Assembly: GCF_030503875.2 (NCBI RefSeq)
Contig: NZ_CP129968.2
Location: 2,010,001-2,074,000, forward strand
Source of the DNA: Marivirga arenosa
GTDB lineage: Bacteria > Bacteroidota > Bacteroidia > Cytophagales > Cyclobacteriaceae
Reading direction: 5' to 3'
Length of the DNA stretch: 64,000 bases
This document shows positions 27,781 through 39,234 of the stretch, one piece after another; positions within the stretch are counted from its first letter, which is position 1, and each line of letters begins with the position of its first letter. A program made the translations under genes and the position numbers. The notes beneath the pieces are model-generated. The model had not been told where the DNA came from, made no database searches, and saw nothing but the letters and a program-made list of their open reading frames with translations.

Positions 27781-28565
27781 TATTTCTTTAAAAAATCAGG
27801 GTAAAAGGGATTGCTTTTTCTGTATTTAAATCCTTGAATTATTGATAGTATGGTAATTATAATAGCACAGGAAATAGCAGTATAGGATATAGCTTGAAAA
27901 GCTTCCCATTGTTCAACTGCTATGGCGATTAACGCCCAAACTGCTACCGCGTTAAATTCTCTCATAAATCTTGTATAAAGGAAATAAAGAAACAATATCG
28001 TAGTGATTAATATCATAATGATAGTCCAAACTTCTTCACTAAATAATGCATTAAAATTTTCAGTTTTTAAATAGGCTGCAATATTGGTAACAGTTGCCAC
28101 CGTAATCCAACCTGCATATAAACTAATAGGCCACCAAACAAATCCGATGATTGATTTTGGAGCATCCCATTTTTCCATATCTAACTTTACAATGGCTACC
28201 ATTAATGAGATTAAAATACCTAGCATGCAAAATACAGAAATTAGAAACTGCTCATTTAACCAAAACCATAACCAAGCTCCAGAAGCTACATTTGCCACAA
28301 TTAACCATATTCCTTGTTGAGCTAATGTATCATTATATTTATTCCGGAACGCTTGAATTAGGTACCAAAAGGCATTAATTAAAAGACCTGTATAAATAAT
28401 GCCCCAAATAGAAAAAGCATAACCAGCAGGTGTAAACAAGCTATTAATATTATCACTTAATTTTCCCATTTGGTTGCCATTAATAGCACCTGTACTCACA
28501 ACATAATTCCAATAAATGATAAGAACAACAGATATTAAATTAAGTATTCCAATTAGTTTTTTCAT
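27780..28565 (-). CDS. TspO/MBR-like tryptophan-rich membrane protein
   Basis: The 261-residue protein has about seven hydrophobic segments and is rich in tryptophan. The PAGYAFSIWGIIYTGLL stretch near residue 46 is typical of the TspO/MBR superfamily, which elsewhere binds porphyrins and cholesterol-like ligands. It is longer than classical five-helix TspO proteins (about 160 residues), as is common for the Bacteroidota branch. It is divergent from the histidine kinase gene at 28728. The ligand is unknown. Confidence 0.78.
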   Translation of the reverse strand: MKKLIGILNLISVVLIIYWNYVVSTGAINGNQMGKLSDNINSLFTPAGYAFSIWGIIYTGLLINAFWYLIQAFRNKYNDTLAQQGIWLIVANVASGAWLWFWLNEQFLISVFCMLGILISLMVAIVKLDMEKWDAPKSIIGFVWWPISLYAGWITVATVTNIAAYLKTENFNALFSEEVWTIIMILITTILFLYFLYTRFMREFNAVAVWALIAIAVEQWEAFQAISYTAISCAIIITILSIIQGFKYRKSNPFYPDFLKK

Positions 28566-28727
28566 GCTTAAAAAATTTATGGTTCAACAAATAAGAACTT
28601 TATATGTTATTATCGTTTAAATTATTTGTATCCAAAGTTAGAAGGTTAAATCTGTGTAAAATTTATTATTATTTTACTATTTTGTTAATTTAAACAAAGA
28701 AATTCAACTTTAGAATGATTACCTATA

Positions 28728-30647
28728 ATGAATATTCGATTTAATCATTTCATAGTATTTAGTATATCGATAATAGGTTTAATAATTATGAGTTTGCCTA
28801 AATCGTTTTCTCAAAGTATTTCCGAATTAGAAGATTCAATCTATTTAAATCATTTGGATAGGAAAACTAGAATTAGGCTCTATAATTTATTAGCACGAGA
28901 GTATTCGTTTGTTAATCAGGTAAAGTCAATTAATAATGCTGAGAAAGCATTAGTTTTATCTAAGGAAATAGATGATTCTGCAGGTATTGCAAGTGCTTAC
29001 AGAATATTGGGAAGTATTTATTCACAGAATGATAATCACTTCCAAAGTTTGGAGTTCTTTCTACAAGCCTTAGATATATTTAAGAGTAGAAACGACTCTT
29101 TAGGAATTGCAAATGTATATGTTTCATTAGGGCATTATTACAAAAGACTTAAAAGAATAGAGGAGCAAATTGACTACCATGAAAAGTCTCTCATTATATT
29201 TAGAAGTCTTGGAAATAAGAGCAGAATTGGAGTAGCTACCCATAATTTGGCGGAATCTTATTTATTAGGTGGTGAGTTTGAAAAAAGTCGAGAATTGGTC
29301 AAAGAGTCAATTCAAATTAATTCTGATCTTAATAAATTATCAGTTTTATCCTCATGTTACAATATTTTAGGGAAATTAGAATATAAGATCGGAAATAAAG
29401 ATTCTGCTATTATAAACTTTGAAAAAGTACTAGAGATATCTAAAAAACTAGGTGATAAGTCCCAAAAATTAGCTACAGTAGATGCACTTATAAACCTTTC
29501 AGATATCTATTATGAGTTAAATCAAAACCAACTGATGCTTGATTACCTAAAACAAGCAATCGATTATAGTAATTTAACATTATTAGATGATGAGCTTTCA
29601 GTTATTTACTTAAAACTCATAAAGTATTATGTAAATTTAGAACAATTCGATTCATTACAATTTTATTTATCTGAATTTCAAAGTATCAATACAAAAAGAA
29701 AAGATCTCCAACTGAATAATCAATTTGAATTAATAAAATCTGTTGAGGATTCTTATTATCTGCAAAAAGTGAATGATAAGCTCGAAAAATCAAATTTAAT
29801 TCAAGCAACTCGGCTCCAGTTAGCCTATTTTGGAATCATTTCTGTACTGATTATTATTATCATATTGGTTTGGTCCCTTTATATTAATATTAAAAAGAAT
29901 AAAAAGTTGGCGAGACAGCAAATGATAATCCAGACTCAAAAGAATCATTTGGAGAAGCTAAATAACACTAAGAATAAGTTCTTTAGTATTGTAGCTCATG
30001 ATCTTAAAAGCCCACTCAATTCATTAAAATCATTCACAGATATTTTATCTGATCATTTTGACAGCTTTTCTAAAGAGGATATCAAAAATTTTAGCAATGA
30101 GATTAAGACCTCAGTAGGTAATGCCATTAAAATGGCTGATAATCTGATTAATTGGGCAAGAATACAAATGGAGGACGTTAGTGTAGATAAAATTACATTG
30201 AATGTAGCTGAAAGTGTTCAACCTATATATGCTCTTTATAGAAACATAGCTTCTAAAAAGGATATTGATTTAAAATTAGAAATAGGAGAAAACTTGAAAA
30301 TTTGTGTGGATCAAAATCAATTAGAATTTGTGATCCGGAATTTGCTAAATAACGCTATTAAATTTACCAAAAGGGGTGGAGTTATTAAGTTATCTGCTCA
30401 GGAATTAAATGATAAAGTAGAAATTATAGTAGAAGATAATGGTGTTGGAATGCCAGATCAAATAAAAGAAAATGTATTCAAATTAGAATCAAAACATAGT
30501 ATTCGAGGTACCGAAGGTGAAACAGGTACAGGTTTAGGGCTAATGTTATGCCAAGAATTTGTGAATCTAAATGAAGGAGAATTATTAATTGATTCTGAGG
30601 AAAATAAAGGAACCACTATAAAGATAAGATTTGATAAAGCTTTATAG
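28728..30647 (+). CDS. TPR-containing sensor histidine kinase
   Basis: The 639-residue protein has a signal peptide or anchor (about residues 8-28), five or more tetratricopeptide repeats (about 60-330) outside the membrane, one transmembrane helix near 370-390, a dimerisation domain with the phospho-accepting H424 in VAHDLKSPLNS, and an ATPase domain with NLLNNAIKF, DNGVGMP and GTGLGL. No receiver domain is fused, and no response regulator is adjacent in this window, so it is an orphan here. The signal it reads is unknown. Confidence 0.92.
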   Translation: MNIRFNHFIVFSISIIGLIIMSLPKSFSQSISELEDSIYLNHLDRKTRIRLYNLLAREYSFVNQVKSINNAEKALVLSKEIDDSAGIASAYRILGSIYSQNDNHFQSLEFFLQALDIFKSRNDSLGIANVYVSLGHYYKRLKRIEEQIDYHEKSLIIFRSLGNKSRIGVATHNLAESYLLGGEFEKSRELVKESIQINSDLNKLSVLSSCYNILGKLEYKIGNKDSAIINFEKVLEISKKLGDKSQKLATVDALINLSDIYYELNQNQLMLDYLKQAIDYSNLTLLDDELSVIYLKLIKYYVNLEQFDSLQFYLSEFQSINTKRKDLQLNNQFELIKSVEDSYYLQKVNDKLEKSNLIQATRLQLAYFGIISVLIIIIILVWSLYINIKKNKKLARQQMIIQTQKNHLEKLNNTKNKFFSIVAHDLKSPLNSLKSFTDILSDHFDSFSKEDIKNFSNEIKTSVGNAIKMADNLINWARIQMEDVSVDKITLNVAESVQPIYALYRNIASKKDIDLKLEIGENLKICVDQNQLEFVIRNLLNNAIKFTKRGGVIKLSAQELNDKVEIIVEDNGVGMPDQIKENVFKLESKHSIRGTEGETGTGLGLMLCQEFVNLNEGELLIDSEENKGTTIKIRFDKAL

Positions 30648-30653
30648 TGGTTC
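30610..30653 (+). terminator. Hairpin overlapping the end of the kinase gene
   Basis: A 14-base perfect inverted repeat (GAACCACTATAAAG at 30610-30623 and CTTTATAGTGGTTC at 30640-30653) straddles the stop codon of the kinase gene. It is not followed by a strong T-run on either strand. It lies between convergent genes and could stop or stabilise both transcripts. Confidence 0.55.
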
Positions 30654-30660
30654 TATAATA

Positions 30661-32547
30661 TTAATAAAGTACTCTAAACTTAATGGTGTTATCAATTGCT
30701 CTTAGCTCTTTAATTAAATCATCGGAATAAGCCTTTTCAATATCAGTAATAACATAACCAATCTTTTCATTTGTCTTTAAGTATTGCCCAGCAATATTAA
30801 TCTCATGTTTGGCAAATAATTGATTGATCTTAGCGATGATACCAGGGACATTTTTATGAATATGTATTAATCTGTGCGCATTTTGTAACCTAGGTAAGGT
30901 TAAATTCGGAAAATTTACACTATTAGTGGTTGTTCCCGTATTGATATACTCCATGATTCTATTCGGTACAAAGTTGCCTATATTTTCCTGAGCCTCTTCT
31001 GTGCTTCCTCCGATATGTGGAGTTAAAATTGTGTTAGGTAGTCCTTTTAGTTCAGATTCAAATGGATCCTTATTACTCTTTGGTTCTTCAGGAAATACAT
31101 CTACTGCACAACCTTTTATTTTGCCTGATTCTACATTGGTTTTCAATGCTTGAATATCTACTACATGGCCTCTACTTAGATTAATGAATATTACTCCCTC
31201 TTTCATTAATTCAAATTCCTTCTCACCAATAATATTTTTGTTTTCAGGCCTGCCATCTACATGTAAACTGATGATATCAGACGTTTCTAGTAATTCTCGA
31301 AGACTCCCCATCTTATTTGCATTCCCTAATGCTAGTTTTTCTTCTAAATCATAATAGCAAACATCTAACCCAATGCTTTCAGCAACTACAGAAAGCTGTG
31401 CTCCAATATTTCCATATCCAATGATACCCAATTTCTTTCCTCTAATCTCTTTACTACCTATTGCCGATTTATCCCATTTTCCTTGGTGCATTAATACTGA
31501 CTTATCAAAAATATTACGAGTAAGCATAATAATTTGACCGATGGCAAGCTCAACAACAGATCGTGTATTGCTAAATGGAGCATTAAATACAGCAATACCT
31601 TTTTCCTGAGCAGTTTCCAAATCAATTTGATTAGTACCAATGCAGAATGCTCCAATCGCCATTAATCTGTTGGCATTTTCCAACACTTTTGCGGTTACTT
31701 GAGTTTTCGATCGGATACCTAAAATAGAAACCCCTTTTATCTTTTCAGCTAATTCATCTTCATCTAATCCCGCAGGATATTCTTCAACAGTGAATCCTTC
31801 TTTCTCCAATAACTCAACGCCTTTATGATGAACGTTTTCAAGTAAAAGGACTTTAATTCGATTTTTAGGATATGAGAAAGCAGAATTAATCTTATTTTCA
31901 AAAAGTATTTCTTCTAAGGAAGGAGCGATATGATCAGCTTTCTCCATCACTTTTTCACGGCTGACATTTTCAGTAAATGCATAAAATTTATTGGCTAATC
32001 CTGCTGCTTTTATTTCGTAATCATTATGACCGTCACCAATTACATAAATATCACCATCAAGGTCTAGTTTTCTGATGATTTCTGCTTTACCGCCATCTCG
32101 TGATAAAGGATTTTCTTCATTAAAGCCATTTACCTTTCCCTGATCATCAAAAAGTAAATCGTTCGCAAAAATATGAGATTCTCTGATTCCTAATTCAGTA
32201 ACAATAGGAGTAATGTATTCTTTAAATCCACTGGATATGACATAAACAGATTTAGCATATTTTTTAAAAAAGTCTTTATTTCTTTCAAATGACTTTGAGA
32301 CTTGCTTCTTTAATAAATCTATTAAAGGAGATAAATGAGCTTCATGAGCTTCTAATAATAATAATCTTTCTTTCAACGAGTCTCTAAATGAAATTTCACC
32401 ATTCATTCCTAAATCAGTTAGCTCTTTTATCCTTTTTTCAGCAGCTTCTTTTTGAGGTAAGCCTTGAAGAGAAATAGTAGCCAATAGATCCATTGCTTCT
32501 ACTCTAGTGAGGGTACTATCAAAATCTATGATGAAATATTTATCCAT
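30661..32547 (-). CDS. serA: Fused phosphoserine phosphatase (SerB-like) and D-3-phosphoglycerate dehydrogenase (SerA-like)
   Basis: The 628-residue protein joins two serine-synthesis activities. Residues 1 to about 215 form a HAD phosphatase with D9-F-D11-STLT, an ISSGF motif and GDGHNDYE, matching phosphoserine phosphatase. Residues about 230-545 form a phosphoglycerate dehydrogenase with the Rossmann motif GYGNIGAQLS, the SRGHVVD segment and the PHIGGSTEEAQ histidine motif. The C-terminal 75 residues resemble an ACT regulatory domain. These are steps one and three of the pathway; the step-two gene (SerC) is not in this window. Start and end fit a single uninterrupted frame. Confidence 0.9.
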   Translation of the reverse strand: MDKYFIIDFDSTLTRVEAMDLLATISLQGLPQKEAAEKRIKELTDLGMNGEISFRDSLKERLLLLEAHEAHLSPLIDLLKKQVSKSFERNKDFFKKYAKSVYVISSGFKEYITPIVTELGIRESHIFANDLLFDDQGKVNGFNEENPLSRDGGKAEIIRKLDLDGDIYVIGDGHNDYEIKAAGLANKFYAFTENVSREKVMEKADHIAPSLEEILFENKINSAFSYPKNRIKVLLLENVHHKGVELLEKEGFTVEEYPAGLDEDELAEKIKGVSILGIRSKTQVTAKVLENANRLMAIGAFCIGTNQIDLETAQEKGIAVFNAPFSNTRSVVELAIGQIIMLTRNIFDKSVLMHQGKWDKSAIGSKEIRGKKLGIIGYGNIGAQLSVVAESIGLDVCYYDLEEKLALGNANKMGSLRELLETSDIISLHVDGRPENKNIIGEKEFELMKEGVIFINLSRGHVVDIQALKTNVESGKIKGCAVDVFPEEPKSNKDPFESELKGLPNTILTPHIGGSTEEAQENIGNFVPNRIMEYINTGTTTNSVNFPNLTLPRLQNAHRLIHIHKNVPGIIAKINQLFAKHEINIAGQYLKTNEKIGYVITDIEKAYSDDLIKELRAIDNTIKFRVLY

Positions 32548-32667
32548 TGTATTTTAATTTTCTATTTTTCTGAGACTCAAAATTCGCAATATAATGTTGT
32601 ATTTATATGCATCTATTTTATCTCATAATAATGTTATTTTAACTCAAACCGGTGAGTTTGATTGATA

Positions 32668-33558
32668 TTATTTTATAGGTATTTTTTCTAAACCAGATCG
32701 AATATGTAAATCTCTTTGAGGAAAAGGGATTTCGATATTGTGTTCTCCAAATTTCTTGAATATTGCGTAATATAATCTGCTTTTTAATACACTTGGTCTT
32801 TGGATGTAATCAGAAGTCCATACTACCAGATTGAAGTCTAAAGAGCTATCCCCATAACCTGTAAACCACAAATCAGGTCCGGGATTATTAAGTACACCTA
32901 CATCTTCTTTAGCAACTTCTAAAACCAATTTCTTAACAAATTCAGGGTCCTCATTATAAGATACACCGATTGGAAATTTAAAACGAACTCTTCTGTCGTT
33001 GTGACTCCAATTTATGACTTGGCTATTAATGAATTCTGAATTCGGAACAATAACCGAAATATTATCATTTGTAATCACTGTGGTGGACCGCATGGATATA
33101 GATTGCACATCGCCATTAATATCTCCCACCTCAATTCTGTCTCCAACTTTAATTGGTCTTTCAAATAATATGATGATTCCGGAAATAAAATTGTTGGTCA
33201 CATTTTGCAAACCAAAACCAATACCAACCCCTAAGGCACCGGCTAGAAGACCTAAGGTACTTAGATCAAAGCCAGCAGATTGGAAAATAGTAATAAATCC
33301 AATTACGATGACTAAATATCGAAATATAGTACCTATTGAGTTTGTTACGCCAATATCTTTTATGTAGCGATTTAAAACTTTATTTACCAGTAGTTTACTT
33401 AATCTTTTAGAAATAAAAACTAGTAATACACTCGATATTATGATAAAAAGTAAGGTAAGTAAGGTGAAATCTGATCCTTTAATATCAAATATTACGATAT
33501 TTAATAAGTCTGTAAATTTTCCCCAGAATTCTTTAAAGCCCATTTCAAATGCTTCCAT
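32668..33558 (-). CDS. Small-conductance mechanosensitive channel (MscS family)
   Basis: The 296-residue protein has three N-terminal membrane helices. The pore helix region contains GLLAGALGVGIGFGLQN, rich in glycine and alanine as in MscS TM3. It is followed by the beta domain (FERPIKVGDRIEV, VPNSEFINSQVINWS) and the mixed C-terminal domain. These channels open under membrane tension to release solutes on hypo-osmotic shock. The size matches the small MscS type. Confidence 0.92.
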   Translation of the reverse strand: MEAFEMGFKEFWGKFTDLLNIVIFDIKGSDFTLLTLLFIIISSVLLVFISKRLSKLLVNKVLNRYIKDIGVTNSIGTIFRYLVIVIGFITIFQSAGFDLSTLGLLAGALGVGIGFGLQNVTNNFISGIIILFERPIKVGDRIEVGDINGDVQSISMRSTTVITNDNISVIVPNSEFINSQVINWSHNDRRVRFKFPIGVSYNEDPEFVKKLVLEVAKEDVGVLNNPGPDLWFTGYGDSSLDFNLVVWTSDYIQRPSVLKSRLYYAIFKKFGEHNIEIPFPQRDLHIRSGLEKIPIK

Positions 33559-33678
33559 AAATTATAATGATAAAACTATTGATATGAAAGTAATGGAAAT
33601 GAGATATAATAGGAAAAATATTAAGGCTTTATTTAAATATAAATAAAAGTAAGTTCTATTACGGCTGTTTAATGCTTT

Positions 33679-34899
33679 CTAGGGTACCAACAATGAAGAG
33701 TCACCATAAGAAAGAAAACGATAATCATGATCTAAAGCAGCATCGTATACTTTTTTCCAATCATCCCCAATAAAAGCGGAAATTAATAGGATCAGAGTTG
33801 ATTCCGGTTGATGAAAATTAGTAATTAATCCGTTTACCACTTGAAATTCGTAGCCAGGGAAGATAAATATTTCAGTATCTCCATGAATACTTTCAATATT
33901 TTCCTTTTCCATATGATTTAAGATAGCCCGGAAACTTTCCTTTCTAGATGGAAGATGATCAAAACCAATCTCGTAAGGATAAAGCTTTTTGATATTAAAC
34001 TCTTTTTTTGATTCTTTTATTAATTGAATACCATACCAATAGGCACTTTCTAATGTTCTAATTGAGGTAGTACCTACTGCAATGATTTGATCTTCAGTAC
34101 TCGCTAAAAATTCAATGGTTGACTTTTCCATTTGAATTTGCTCACAATGCATATCATGCTCAATCACATTATCTGTTTTAATGGGCTGAAAAGTTCCAGC
34201 TCCTACGTGAAGTGTAAGCTCATGAATATTATGTGATTTTTTTATTTGAGAGAGTATCTCATCAGTAAAATGTAAGCCTGCTGTAGGAGCAGCTACAGCA
34301 CCTTCATTTTTTGAATAAACCGTTTGATATCTGGGCTTATCTTCCTCAGTAGCGGTTCTATTTAAATAGGGTGGAAGAGGGGTACTACCCATCATTTCAA
34401 CAATTTCAACAAATGGAATATTATCATTATCCCATTCAAATTGTATGTAGTTTTCTTCATGATTATAATAAGAAGCAGAAACCTTAACTTTTCCATATTT
34501 TGTTTCGAAAAAGCGCTCTAATTGATCTTTTTCTTTCCATCTTTTTCTGTTTCCAATCATACAATACCATACACACTTTCCCTTTACGAGCATAGCTTGG
34601 GCAACTTCAGGAGTGGGCTCCACGGGTGATAACAGAAAGATTTCAACATTTGCCCCGCTTTGCTTTTTAAAATGAATGCGAGCAGGGATTACTTTCGTGT
34701 TGTTAAATATCAAACTACTTTTTTTAGGTAGTAATTCTGTAATGTTATAAAAATGTTGATGAGTTATTTTCCCATTTAGATAATGTAGTAGTTGAGAATG
34801 ATCTCTTTTCTCCAGAGGAAACTTAGCGATTCTATCATCTGGTAAATCATATTTGAACTTTGATAAATCAATTTGTGAAGCCTTCTCTAATAAACTCAT
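33679..34899 (-). CDS. queA: S-adenosylmethionine:tRNA ribosyltransferase-isomerase QueA
   Basis: The 406-residue protein has the QueA hallmarks: FKYDLPDDRIAKFPLEKRDHS at the N-terminus, SSLIFNNTKVIPARI, the long GAVAAPTAGLHFT segment, LHVGAGTFQPIK, and the C-terminal NFHQPESTLILLISAF. QueA transfers the ribosyl unit of S-adenosylmethionine to preQ1 in tRNA, forming epoxyqueuosine. The protein is longer than the roughly 350-residue E. coli form, as in many Bacteroidota. The QueD-like gene at 59440 belongs to the same pathway but is not linked. Confidence 0.92.
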   Translation of the reverse strand: MSLLEKASQIDLSKFKYDLPDDRIAKFPLEKRDHSQLLHYLNGKITHQHFYNITELLPKKSSLIFNNTKVIPARIHFKKQSGANVEIFLLSPVEPTPEVAQAMLVKGKCVWYCMIGNRKRWKEKDQLERFFETKYGKVKVSASYYNHEENYIQFEWDNDNIPFVEIVEMMGSTPLPPYLNRTATEEDKPRYQTVYSKNEGAVAAPTAGLHFTDEILSQIKKSHNIHELTLHVGAGTFQPIKTDNVIEHDMHCEQIQMEKSTIEFLASTEDQIIAVGTTSIRTLESAYWYGIQLIKESKKEFNIKKLYPYEIGFDHLPSRKESFRAILNHMEKENIESIHGDTEIFIFPGYEFQVVNGLITNFHQPESTLILLISAFIGDDWKKVYDAALDHDYRFLSYGDSSLLVP

Positions 34900-35037
34900 T
34901 TCTAATTATTATGCTGTATAACTGAATACTATAATGCTTGTCTTAAAACAGGAAGGCAAAGATAATAGTCAATTATTTCAAAATCATTTTATTTAGCAAA
35001 CAAAAGCTTTATAAATTAGCAGAAATCAATTCTCCAA

Positions 35038-36111
35038 ATGAAAATCACAAGCGCATCTATTCAGCATCATACTTTACAATTTAAGTTTGAGGCAGGTACT
35101 TCGAGAGGGAAACTTCAAGAGAAAGATACATGGTATTTAAAATTATATACTTCATCTGGGTTGGTCGGAGTAGGGGAAGCAGGACCACTGAAGGGTTTAA
35201 GTATAGAAAAGCTGGATGAAATGGAACCTGAGCTAGAAAGAGTTTCTAATGCTTTAATTGGACAAGATATTCCCACTAGCATAGAAGGAGTATTCGAGCT
35301 TGCAAAATCCATGTCTACTGAAAGTTTTCCTTCCATTCAGTTTGCCATAGAATCAGCTTTGTTGGACGCCATGAATGGTGGAAATAAGATGATTTTTAAC
35401 ACTGATTTCTTTAAAGGGACAGAAAGAATTCCCATAAATGGCTTGATCTGGATGGGATCAGAAGATTTCATGCAAAAACAAATTGAAGAAAAATTGAAAG
35501 CTGGTTTTAATTGCATTAAAATGAAGATTGGAGCCATTGATTTTGAAACAGAATATTCGTTACTACAATCTATTAGGAACCAATATTCAAAAGATGAAAT
35601 CACCCTTAGAGTAGATGCTAATGGAGCTTTTAGTGATTCCGAAGCATTAGATAAGTTAAAGGAATTAGCTAAACTGGATTTACATTCTATTGAGCAACCT
35701 ATAAAAGCAGGTCAACATTTGGAAATGACTAAATTATGCAGAGAAACTCCATTACCAATTGCCTTAGATGAAGAATTAATTGGCATAAATACTATAAAAG
35801 ATAAAACGAGATTATTAGCCCAAATACAACCACAATACATCATCTTAAAACCTAGCTTGATAGGAGGTATTCAATCCACTTTAGAATGGATTGAAATAGC
35901 TGAATCTTTAAATATTGGTTGGTGGATGACCAGCATGCTTGAATCTAATATTGGATTGAATGCAATCTGTCAATTGGCATCTTATTTAAAAGTGAAGATG
36001 CCTCAGGGTTTGGGTACAGGTCAGTTGTATCATAATAATATTAACTCACCCATTACTATTGAAAAGGGAGAGACTTTCTATGACCGCTCTAAAGAATGGG
36101 GAAAGCTTTAA
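35038..36111 (+). CDS. menC: o-Succinylbenzoate synthase (enolase superfamily)
   Basis: The 357-residue protein belongs to the mandelate racemase/muconate lactonising enzyme group. It has K161-M-K163 as the catalytic lysine pair, metal ligands in RVDANGAF, IEQPI and DEELIG, and the second catalytic lysine in ILKPSLIGG. The PINGLIWMG segment is typical of Bacteroidota o-succinylbenzoate synthases, which act in menaquinone synthesis. Other members of the superfamily (for example dipeptide epimerases) share these residues, so the assignment is strong but not absolute. No other men gene is nearby. Confidence 0.82.
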   Translation: MKITSASIQHHTLQFKFEAGTSRGKLQEKDTWYLKLYTSSGLVGVGEAGPLKGLSIEKLDEMEPELERVSNALIGQDIPTSIEGVFELAKSMSTESFPSIQFAIESALLDAMNGGNKMIFNTDFFKGTERIPINGLIWMGSEDFMQKQIEEKLKAGFNCIKMKIGAIDFETEYSLLQSIRNQYSKDEITLRVDANGAFSDSEALDKLKELAKLDLHSIEQPIKAGQHLEMTKLCRETPLPIALDEELIGINTIKDKTRLLAQIQPQYIILKPSLIGGIQSTLEWIEIAESLNIGWWMTSMLESNIGLNAICQLASYLKVKMPQGLGTGQLYHNNINSPITIEKGETFYDRSKEWGKL

Positions 36112-36129
36112 AACAAACAGTTTTTAGAC

Positions 36130-36594
36130 TTATTTTCTAATAAGACACTGCTTCATGGTTTTAATAATACCTAAATGCATGCTTTCGTGTATATTGTTAA
36201 ATTGTAAAGCATCATTAAAACTTTCTAATACAACCCCAAAGCTCGTTTCATATGCCTGATAATCATTGAATTTCACTTCTTTAATATCTTCAATTAATTG
36301 CTTATTGGCATTTTCTGCTATGATTTTAATAGCTTCTAGTTCAGCTAATGGATTTTCAATGGTTTGAGGAAAGCTGCCTTTTTTATATTGTTTTAGAAAA
36401 TCTGTGGGTACCGTAAAATCCAAGCCAGACATACCATATATTAATACATTTTGTGTAGCTACTACATGGCCAAAATTCCATAGTATATTATTATTAAATC
36501 CTTCTGGAATTTTGACTAAAAGTTCGGCCTCAATATTTGCTAGGGCTTTGTCAAAATTATTTCTAATGGCTTTATGATTATCTATTACTTGCAT
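36130..36594 (-). CDS. DinB-family protein
   Basis: The protein of about 154 residues starts at the ATG at 36594 (MQVIDNHKAIRNNF); the longer frame from 36633 adds an unlikely leader. WNFGHVV and NIHESMHLGII give the spaced histidines of the DinB four-helix, metal-binding fold. DinB-like proteins include thiol transferases and stress proteins; the function here is unknown. The gene is convergent with menC, with 18 bases between their stops. Confidence 0.83.
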   Translation of the reverse strand: MQVIDNHKAIRNNFDKALANIEAELLVKIPEGFNNNILWNFGHVVATQNVLIYGMSGLDFTVPTDFLKQYKKGSFPQTIENPLAELEAIKIIAENANKQLIEDIKEVKFNDYQAYETSFGVVLESFNDALQFNNIHESMHLGIIKTMKQCLIRK

Positions 36595-36681
36595 TTTGTT
36601 CAAATTTGGGAGTGAAAATAGGGATAAAATCACGATATTTTGAGTGATTTCAAAAAGAATATATAAATTGCTATTTATTAG

Positions 36682-38727
<2,046 letters not shown>

Positions 38728-38735
38728 TGCGAAAA

Positions 38736-38766
38736 TTAGCCTGTAATTATTTCCAGGCTAATATTT
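38736..38766 (+). terminator. Terminator between convergent genes
   Basis: The inverted repeat TTAGCCTG/CAGGCTAA around a 10-base loop is followed by a T-rich run on the plus strand. Its second arm lies inside the last codons of the thioredoxin gene on the other strand. Confidence 0.7.
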
Positions 38767-39214
38767 TTTCTAAAGTGTCTTTAAATTTCTTAGCATTCTG
38801 ATAGCCAGGAACAGGCTGGATAGTTTGAAAATCTTCTTTGATATATACGATTGTTGGATAACCTGTAACTCCCATTGATCTTGCGATCATTTGTTGAGTA
38901 GTGGTGTCTCCGTTCATAATAATTAGATCTCGATTTTCAGCATTTAATTTTACTGCATAAAACTTCTCATTAACAATATCCACTACTTCAGGATCAGTAA
39001 AGGTTTCTTTATCCATTTTTTTACACCATCCACACCAGTTAGTGTAAACATCAACAAAGATTTTTCTAGGCTCTTTTTGGTTTAGCTTATAAGCTTCAGT
39101 AATGCTTAACCATTCAATTTCTTTATTCTTATTTGTTCTTTTCTCTGGCTCAGATTGAAAAGCAAATAAACCTATAACTGATGTCAATAGAATTGCTAAA
39201 AAAGTATTTTTCAT
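38747..39214 (-). CDS. Exported thioredoxin-fold protein
   Basis: The protein of about 155 residues has a signal peptide (MKNTFLAILLTSVIGLFAFQS) and a thioredoxin fold with the active site WCGWCKKMD near residue 60. The cis-proline is in GVTGYPTIVYI. Proteins with this CGWCK pattern in Bacteroidota are DUF255/thioredoxin_7-like periplasmic redox proteins. I chose the ATG at 39214 because it starts the signal peptide. It is the last gene of the metal-transport operon, 20 bases after the second permease, and may keep metal-binding cysteines reduced. Confidence 0.85.
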   Translation of the reverse strand: MKNTFLAILLTSVIGLFAFQSEPEKRTNKNKEIEWLSITEAYKLNQKEPRKIFVDVYTNWCGWCKKMDKETFTDPEVVDIVNEKFYAVKLNAENRDLIIMNGDTTTQQMIARSMGVTGYPTIVYIKEDFQTIQPVPGYQNAKKFKDTLEKILAWK

Positions 39215-39234
39215 AAAATTGTATTTAAGCAAAG

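Noticed and set aside
35038..36111. The menC candidate as a dipeptide epimerase or muconate cycloisomerase.
   Set aside because: The PINGLIWMG segment is the form I associate with o-succinylbenzoate synthases of Bacteroidota, but this alternative is not excluded.
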